In this document: piece by piece, positions 56,481 through 64,000 of the stretch
Layout of the letters: the number at the start of each line of letters is the position of its first letter
How positions within the stretch are numbered: the stretch's first letter is position 1
NCBI GenBank assembly: GCA_031216445.1
Contig: CM062205.1
Span: forward strand, 17,520,001 to 17,584,000
Length of the DNA stretch: 64,000 bases
Direction: 5' to 3'
Source of the DNA: Lateolabrax maculatus
Lineage: Eukaryota > Chordata > Actinopteri > Acropomatiformes > Lateolabracidae
The notes under the pieces: generated by a model
Databases searched by the model: none
What the model was told of the DNA's origin: nothing
The model's input: only the letters and a program-made list of their open reading frames with translations
Translations under genes and position numbers: made by a program

Positions 56481-59400
56481 GGTTAGGAGTGTGATGGCTG
56501 CGGGGACGAGGAGCCACCTGGATGTCCCCGGCAGCTGCTAGACATCTGTTTCACATTATGACTGCTGGATGGGGAATGTTCAACCGACCACTTGTCATAG
56601 TCGGTAAATGTCATAATCGGTTGGGTGGGTGGGTTTTTTCTTTTTTTTTTTTTTTCTTGCCTCCTCAGCCAGTATTTAACCAGTCAGAACTGAACTGGAT
56701 GTGAATGGTCTTGTCAGCTGGCCACATGACAGCCACTGAACTCTATGGGAATTGTAACCCCCCCAACATCTCTTAATGCACCTGTACAAGGCTCCAGACA
56801 GGGATGATTGGTTTAGGGGCCGCTAGGTGGCAGGCATAGGCCACGAGGGATGTTGGGCAAATTTAACACCTGATTTTGGAGGATCGTCTCAGATTTAGAT
56901 GCTTCCCAGGCTCCCATTAAAAGTCCACCAATCTGTGTTTTTGCATAGAATTTCAATGGCTTTCAAAAATGGGTAAATGCGTTAATGCTCTAAGCATATT
57001 TAGAAGTGGTCCCCTGAGGCATCCGAGTAAAATTGAGTAAAAGCAGAGCGAAAAGTGAATAAACCACAGGTGAGACAGACTTGAAGTAAGGATTTGTTAA
57101 TTTAACCTAATGTCAGTAATACTTCAAACCTCAAGTCACAGTCAGATGGTTAAAACAAAATCTTATCATGAATAAGCCACATTGACATTTGTCCAATGCC
57201 CTTCCTCAGCCTCCCCTCTGCAGCGTGTTGGCATTTCACCCCTCTGCTGTGCCAATATGTCCTCCCCCTCACTCACCAACTCTCTCTCTGTCTCTCTGTC
57301 TGAAGCCAATCTGATTTGCCCCTGGGCTTCTGTCGGCAGAAAGAGGTGATAAACACCGCAACCATGACAACCGGCGAGCCAGACACACGCCTGAGTTCCT
57401 GTATCCTAATGGCTTTACTTGGCTTCCTCTCCTCCTTTAATTCATCAAGTCCAGCCTTTACCTGAGCTGATATTAAGACACTCGGGACGGACGAAGGCGG
57501 CGTGGTGTCCACTACGGTTGGAGCTGTCTCATCCTCGTCTTTTAAGATCAACTGATGGTAGGTCATCATGTGAGATGAAACAATGTAAATGCTAAAACCT
57601 CCACATTTCTTAAAATAGAGCTCTTTTAGTCACTGAATAAATATTTCCTCTGTCTGATTCAAATGAACAGAAATGTTAGCATATTGATTCCTCTGACTTT
57701 GCTCTGAAGCAGTCAGACAGAAAGTGAAAGTACTTAGCTGTATTCTCACAAACATATCCTATTGATCACTAATGGAGCCCTTGTGAAAACACTATGTATG
57801 GTGTTTTTGGAGCAAAGTTCTTGCTCCAGGCGCATTGTGACAGAGTACAGAGCCATGGCGCGGCTGAAACTGCAAGGCTGCCGTAATATTCTCAGATAAG
57901 CAGACTATTAGAATTGTGTGAAAGTGCCTTTACATGCCCCGCCACTTGAAAACTTTCAGAGCAAAATGGCAGGCTTGTGTTAGTGATCAATTGGTTAGGC
58001 CTCTGCAAACCGTGACCCTCCCCTTTACTGCCATCACATATGGCCTTTTCATGGTAAGGTATATTATATTAGTGCGGCTGCAACGTGAGCCGTCATAATT
58101 CCACATTTTTTCCACTTTTGTGCCCCTCTCTATGACTGAGCCCAAATTGCAGTTCAGATTGGGCACCTCAGGCCTCCCCAGAAAAATGTGTCTGTGTGAA
58201 AACGCGATGTAGAAAGCAACCAGCTGAATCATTGTAGGTATTATGAATTTGTCCCCCTCTGTCAGCTTCCTGTGTCACTGAGAGGCAGCGAGAGTCTTTA
58301 CCTTAAGATTCCAAGGGGGTAAGGTTCCCAGAGCAACTGATTTGAATCCTAATTAAAACAGGAGATTTGATTAATTAGCTCAACGATGTGTGTGTGTCTG
58401 TGTGCTGCACGGCTTTCTGTCGTGTGTGGGAGTTGTCATGTTCTCGTGAGTCATGGTGTATCTTGTGTGTAGTTACGCTAAATGAGGAGGGGGTGTTATT
58501 TGCCTATATGTGTGTGTGTGTGTGTTTATGTGTGTGCTCATGAGCCTGTGGGTAATCCTGTGAATCACTACTGTGTCTCTAGCATGTGTGCCCGTGTGTG
58601 TGTTTCATGTCTCCCAGGAGGCTTGTCCTTGCCTGCAGTACTACTGTGTGAATCAGAGGTGAGTCCTCTGGAGTTGCCCTCTGCTTTAATCTGGAGCTAA
58701 TGACAGAACCACCTGCCCTCCTAGCCATTCACGCCCCTCCCCCTCATGCATTCCCTCTATCTGTTGGTTCCTCTCCCTTCTTCGTACCCCTTTTCCCTTC
58801 ACCACGCATCTCAGCCAGCCCTCGCAAACCCCCAAATTCCCACAGCCGGCCTGTTATTTTCCTTTTCTTCCTTCCCCCCCTCTCTTCCCTGTTCTCTTGC
58901 ACTTGCTTTCTACTCTTTCCCACAGAGTGCAGGGTACCCTTGCCTGCCTCTTTGATTGCCTCATCCCGCTCTGTAACTAGAGACTGGGGGCAGTGCGGGC
59001 CCCAAAGAAACCAAGACACGTGTTAAGGGACAGCGCAACAGTATGTGAACAACATGTAGCTTTGAGGAGATTTTCTGACCCATGGATTGACAGGGGAGAG
59101 GAATAAACCATGTTCTTACTCTTGTCAGTGTGTCTGCTTGTCCTCGAGTCTTGAGTGTGTGTGCATTCGTGCATGCAAGCCAGTCCCAGTGGATACCCTG
59201 TGAACAAATGCATAATTGTAGAGAGACACAAAAATGGGATGACCACCTCCTGCAGTGTGTCCACAGTGGAAGAGAAGGAGTGAGCAGGGAAAGGAAAACA
59301 AAAGGGGAAGAAACTAAAGAAAGAATGGCATGTTAACCAGTTTGAATCGACATGAGCCCACAGAAGAATCAAAGTGAGGACGTAAAGGAAGGAAGAAAGG

Positions 59401-61200
59401 GAAGTGGAATAGAAGGAATCTTAGTATGATCTGACAGAAATAATTCAGATGGGAGAACGGAAAGGGCTTTGGAGAAAGCGGAGGAAGAAGAAAGGAGAAG
59501 TGGCTGAAGTGAAACAGCATGAATCCCCATCCATTTCAGCACCGGACAGCTCCACAGACAGCACTAGGCCAGTATAAATAGATCCCCTACTTTAGAGGCC
59601 CCATCAACGCTCCAAAAAAAGTGCTTTATGTGCTCAGAGCGGCTCCTGCCCCTAGAGAACAGACACGCAGGTATCTGATGGTGCCTGATAACCATCTTCC
59701 CTCAGTTCCTCTCCGTTTGTTTTCTTAATTTAGGAAGCCTCCACGGTTCAACGACAACACTACGGTGAGGAAAGCGGGTGTTTTTCTCCCAGATTTTCCG
59801 TCACGGGGCATTGTTACACTCTCAGGTACAGTAGATGATATAGCCTCAGGTCTGGGATCACATTACCCCTGCCACAGATCTGGCATCACCAATCGCAAAA
59901 CCTTATTTATATACATAAGACGCGACCCTGCGTGTTAGAGGCGATTTAAATGTGTGCATGTGTCTGTAAGCAATCCCAGCAAATGCATATATGCATGTGG
60001 CTGTGCATACATGCCCTGCATCTACCAGCTTGTTTCCATTGCAAGTGAGCGTTAAGTAGCCTTGTGGGGAAGCTGTAATACAGCCTAATGCACCTGAGAG
60101 CCCTGAAATCTATAACCATCATCTACATCTTCCTGATATTACTGGAACCGTCTCTGTTACTGTTTCTGATAGGAATCTCCAGGGAGAGCTTTCCCCTCCA
60201 CTGCTGTAGGGAGAGGTATGGCGAGCGAGGGGAAGGAGGGAGTGTGTGTGAGGGAGGGATGCACCTCTCCATTTCCTCAAGGTGATTCACCTTAATGCAC
60301 GCTGAAATCAATGTGAAATTGAACTGAAAATTGAACTTTCAGCTCAGTAATGTGGAAGACATGTTGTTATTAAATCTTTTCCTATAGCCATGAAACCGGC
60401 CGACTGATATTTGGACGCCGGCGAATGCTTGTTTTCAACACTGTGGCACCACGGTGCCCTTGATGGAGACCACGCCACTGGTCCACCAGGGGACCCCGGG
60501 CTTCACAAGGGGGCCCTGCCTGCCACTTAGAGGCAGTATTGATGGAGCAGCAGCCACCTACAGGCTGTGATTAGCCGGTGTAGGAGGCTGAATTCACTGA
60601 TGGCAAGGGGGGCTTCGTCGCTCTCGGTCTCCGCGACATCTGTTGCGCCCACCACCTCCATTCGGCAAGACAGGTGTTTTGATGCAGAAGTCCAGTCCTC
60701 CCTGTAATCTCCGCTGCTCCTCGCACAACAGTCACCACAGTTTCTCCCCGACTGATGCTGGGTGCGTGCTGGGGCCCGCGCCGGCGCGTGTGCGTGCGTG
60801 CGTGTGCGTGTGTGCGCGCCACCAAGCCAGCTGGCACGAGTCGCCATGGTAACACACACCGGTTTCACGAAATCCGTCGGTGCTTAAGGGCAAGAGGAGG
60901 AGAGATGAATAAACTAATGAGATTATAAATTATTGTCGGTATAGCTGAACAGTCGGGTTTTTTTTTTCTTTTTTTTTTTTTTTTTTTTATAACCAGACTG
61001 CACACGCGGGCAACGTGAGGAGAAAGTTTATGGGGCCCATTGTCTGTGACTCTGTTGTGTCTCCGGTAATCTGTTTGTGATGAGGAGCCCGGGTGGCTCC
61101 TGTGGCGCGGAGGGGAACCCACCCGGCGCGCTCCACGCCTCGTGTGCAGACCGGCAGTTGCGCGCCACCTTTAATTCGTGATTAATTCCGGCGCCTCCGT
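56481..61200. other. Intergenic region with candidate conserved elements
   Basis: No established gene. At 57468-57569 on the - strand a short open frame ends in a consensus donor. The stretch about 57820-58390 is non-repetitive and ends in homeodomain-type TAATTA sequence. TG-rich runs occur at about 58385-58400 and 58505-58525. A 36-base alternating purine-pyrimidine tract lies at 60784-60819, and a T run at about 60958-60988. Open frames between 58700 and 60870 are simple-sequence artefacts. Confidence 0.45.
60784..60819. repeat. Alternating GC/GT tract, Z-DNA-prone
   Basis: Thirty-six bases alternate perfectly between purine and pyrimidine (GCGCGTGTGCGTGC and onward, ending GTGCGCGC). The CG-rich ends make it more Z-prone than a plain (CA)n tract. 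Confidence 0.85.
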
Positions 61201-61669
61201 CCCCCCCCCCCCCCACCACCACCACCCCTGTTTTTTTTTTTTTTTTCCTTCTTCTTCTTCTTCTTCTTCTCCGCTATGAATTACCCGGTTGTGTTTGGGA
61301 TGAGGAGAGGATCCTCCATCGCGGCAGAGCGGGCCACAACTCCGCGCACCGCACGGCTGTCCGGCGGTCCAGTGCCGCAGCTCCCACGGGCTGCGCTGTG
61401 GAGAAGCGGACCTGCATCCTAAAGCCAATCGCTTTTTTTCTCTCTCTCTCTCTCTCTCGGTTTTTATCCTCCACCTCATTGCAGTCTTATCACGTCCCCC
61501 CCCCCCTTGCTCTCGCCCCCCCCTCCCTCCCCATCCGCCTCAGCCGCTACAGGAGAGGAGAGAGAGGGAGAGAGAGGGAGAAGAGTGCGGCTGAATGTGA
61601 ACGACATGTCGACAGTCAGCCTCTAAAGTGTTTTCTCGGTCGTTCCCTAATTCTTTGGCGGCGGACTGA
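61201..61669 (+). promoter_or_regulatory. GC-rich island with a probable noncoding first exon of an unidentified + strand gene
   Basis: The segment combines a C run (61201-61214), a T run, CTT and TC repeats and CG-rich sequence, with AT-rich sequence beyond. It ends at a consensus + strand donor, GACTGA|GTGAGT, with GT at 61670-61671. No long open frame runs into the donor, so the exon appears noncoding. Two tiny upstream ORFs are present at 61595-61600 and 61606-61626. Sequence to 64000 would be intron 1. The gene cannot be named. Confidence 0.45.
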
Positions 61670-61670
61670 G

Positions 61671-64000
61671 TGAGTATTACCCGCATCCCTGCTCTGCTAA
61701 GCGTCGCTGTGTGGATCAGAGAGGGGCTGGTGGGGAGAGACAGACAATGGGGAATGCAATTGGATTGCGTTACTCTGCCAAGGATTTTCATACATAGCCT
61801 GGTAAATGTCTTAATAGGTTCTGTTAATGACTAGGCTGTTTAATTGGTCATGCTTTAATTCTACCAACTATTACAACGTGTGTGCTGTAATGTTGGGGGC
61901 TAATTGATTTTCTTGGAGGGCTGTGGGCTATCCAGGCTGATGGCTCCATACATTTGATCAGTGATGCTGCTGCTTGCCTGATAGTGCGGGTCTGTGCTGG
62001 GGAGCAGGGGCCCATGTAAAAGCCAGTGTGGAGCCTGGTGAGGCTCCGTGCACTCTGACGGACGGAGAGGACGGAGAGGTAGACACTGGAATTATGTGAC
62101 ATGAATAATATGGTACGGAATAAGCAGTGACCGTCATCTCTGGTTCGCTTGCGTCAGTGTGCAGGTCTAGAGGAGAGAGGAGAGGGGGTGGGGGGGGGGG
62201 TGAAAAGGAAAAACTCAGAGTCAGAGAGACTCAAGAAAGACGGGGAGGGAAGCCACACCTGTGTCAGGCCTGTTTTGGGATGGACGTGGAGACGGGCGGA
62301 CAGAGTTTTAAATTCTGCTGTGCTGTCACCAGTCAACACTCAAGTCCTTTCCTTTCTTGTTACCATAATGATGCAGAGCTATGCTGACTGCTGACTAGTC
62401 CACTCGGCTGATTGGCGAAAGAGGCTTGAGTGTTGACTGTGTTTCTTCTTATTAAGGAGAGATGGCCGTCCACCAAAGCAGAATCAAACAGGAGGGATCC
62501 CAGTGGTCTATCTGGACTCAGTATTGATCTCCTCTGTACAGGGGGCTTCAGGCCCAGCAATAAACAATACATTTTCGTTGGCGAAAACAAAGACCTCCCG
62601 GGACTGTGAATGGGTTGTATTCTGTATTGTATTCCAATTTGTCAAACACTATTGAGCACGTTGGCCTAGATTGTGCTTCTTGTGGGAAGCATACATGCTC
62701 CAAACACTTTGATGAACGGGAGAATTGTCCTCATCTTACATGTTTTTCACTTCTCTCACTGTCAAGCTTTTACTGTAGGATTTTTCCAGGAAGTATTGCA
62801 GCAATACACATGTTTGTTATGAAAGCACACACTCATCTACACGTGTCTAGCTACCTGTTTCTGTACTTGGCAGGCTATGAAAGCACACTTTTTGGATATG
62901 GTTTGACCTCTCTCACATTGTTTTCGACACACACACACACGCATGTAACTTGGCTCTGGTGCTGCTTCGCTGTGAGGCAGGCGTACATTGTGTGCAGGGC
63001 GAGAGGAGGGCTTTGATTTAATCAATATCAGATTTCAGCTGTTTCACTGTGAGCTCTCATCCTGAGTGGCAGCCTTGACTGACTTCTTACTGCTTATGCA
63101 ATACCACTCCTCTCTCCCACCTCACCCGTTTCCTCTTCCTTTGTACCTACTCTCTGCCCATTACTCTTCTCTTATCTGTCTGTCTCTCCTTTACTCCATT
63201 CCTCCACCTTGTTCCCATTTTTCCTCCTCCTCCTCCTCCTCTTCTCATTTCCACCTCTCCCTTCATCTTTCCCCGTCATAATCATCTCTGTGATTGCTCT
63301 TCCTCTCCCGGGCGGTGATGTTTTCACTGCTGCCTCCTTGTCTAACTCGCTGATGCTAGATTATTGCTGTATGATTACAGCTACCATACCATGATGATCA
63401 TTATTGCATTTCGCATGGCAGTGTTCAACACTGTATGAGCAGATCAAGATGCTTTATCCAATTTAGATCTCATTAAGACTGGAGAGAAAATATCCCTATG
63501 CAAGACTCACATATCAGCAGTTTTTTTCTTCTTTTTTTTTTTTGTTGTTTTTGTTTCCAGGACTACTGCAACTCTGTTCTCATTCTGATGTTATTGCAGT
63601 GCCATTCTCATCATCATCATCATCATCATCATCACCACCATCACTATCACCGTCAGTTCATGTTCCTACCCGTCATTGCACTGCCTTCACATCAGCCCTT
63701 TTGAACATTTTGAAGAGTTTGGATTTGCAGCGATGCTTTCACTCCACTGTCATTATCACAATAATGATTATGACAGGACTCGATGGCTGTTGATAACCTA
63801 ACATATTCTGTTGATTGATAATATGGGGTATTTTGTCCCTCATCCTTCTGTTCTCTGATTGCCATTCATCTTATTAAATGGAGCAGTTCATTAGAAAGAA
63901 GCATTATGAATCTGATTTGCATCCACCCATATTCATATTGCATACATTAAAACAACACATGCGTGACATTTCAGCTTCACCGGGCATTTGAGAGTACAGA
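61671..64000. other. Probable first intron of the unidentified gene; no exon found
   Basis: The sequence includes a (TCC)n run near 63222-63242, a (CAT)n run at 63608-63636, and pyrimidine-rich stretches that create spurious open frames. The last 160 bases are non-repetitive, with an octamer ATTTGCAT near 63917, and could be regulatory. Confidence 0.4.

Noticed and set aside
60527..60868. 113-codon - strand open frame with His/Thr/Arg/Ala repeats
   Set aside because: It is driven by the alternating GC/GT tract and neighbouring GC-rich sequence; no supporting splice context.

Overview
This is nuclear DNA of a ray-finned fish, probably a percomorph teleost. The genes are intron-rich with GT-AG splice sites. 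The proteins are clear vertebrate families, (CA)n microsatellites are dense, and several repeats look like families common in spiny-rayed fish genomes. No bacterial, viral or CRISPR-like content was seen. Exon limits were worked out by hand from reading frame, splice sites and remembered family sequence. In the five complete genes the exon lengths add to whole codons in one continuous frame.

Layout: (1) 1-5877, + strand: the 3' part of crlf1, a secreted cytokine-receptor chain; its earlier exons lie before the window. (2) 8912-10973, + strand: a complete SHIPPO/STOP-repeat sperm-tail and ciliary gene, nearest ODF3L2 (CIMAP1D). (3) 11394-13738, - strand: complete ebi3, the receptor-like subunit of IL-27 and IL-35, tail to tail with (2). 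(4) 14331-18052, - strand: a RABGAP1L-like gene coding only for the coiled-coil C-terminal part, with no TBC GTPase-activating domain. (5) 22219 to about 31700, - strand: a FAM163 single-pass membrane protein with two coding exons, inferred 5' UTR exons and a GC-rich promoter. (6) 36559-55606, - strand: all 31 coding exons of nardilysin (nrdc), with a promoter near 56.4 kb. (7) 56.5-64 kb: no established gene. A GC-rich island near 61.2-61.67 kb ends in a strong + strand splice donor and looks like the 5' UTR exon of a gene that continues past the window.

The genes do not form an operon-like unit. Two paralogous soluble cytokine-receptor chains, crlf1 and ebi3, lie within 14 kb. The RABGAP1L- and FAM163-type genes, whose human relatives are on 1q25 and 9q33-34, sit beside relatives of human 19p13 genes; they may be ohnologs lost in mammals.

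I found no wholly new system. The better leads are the TBC-less RABGAP1L gene, a spliced upstream ORF overlapping the FAM163 start, TG repeats abutting nrdc splice acceptors, a tandem splice donor that would change the crlf1 tail, and a palindromic foldback repeat family.
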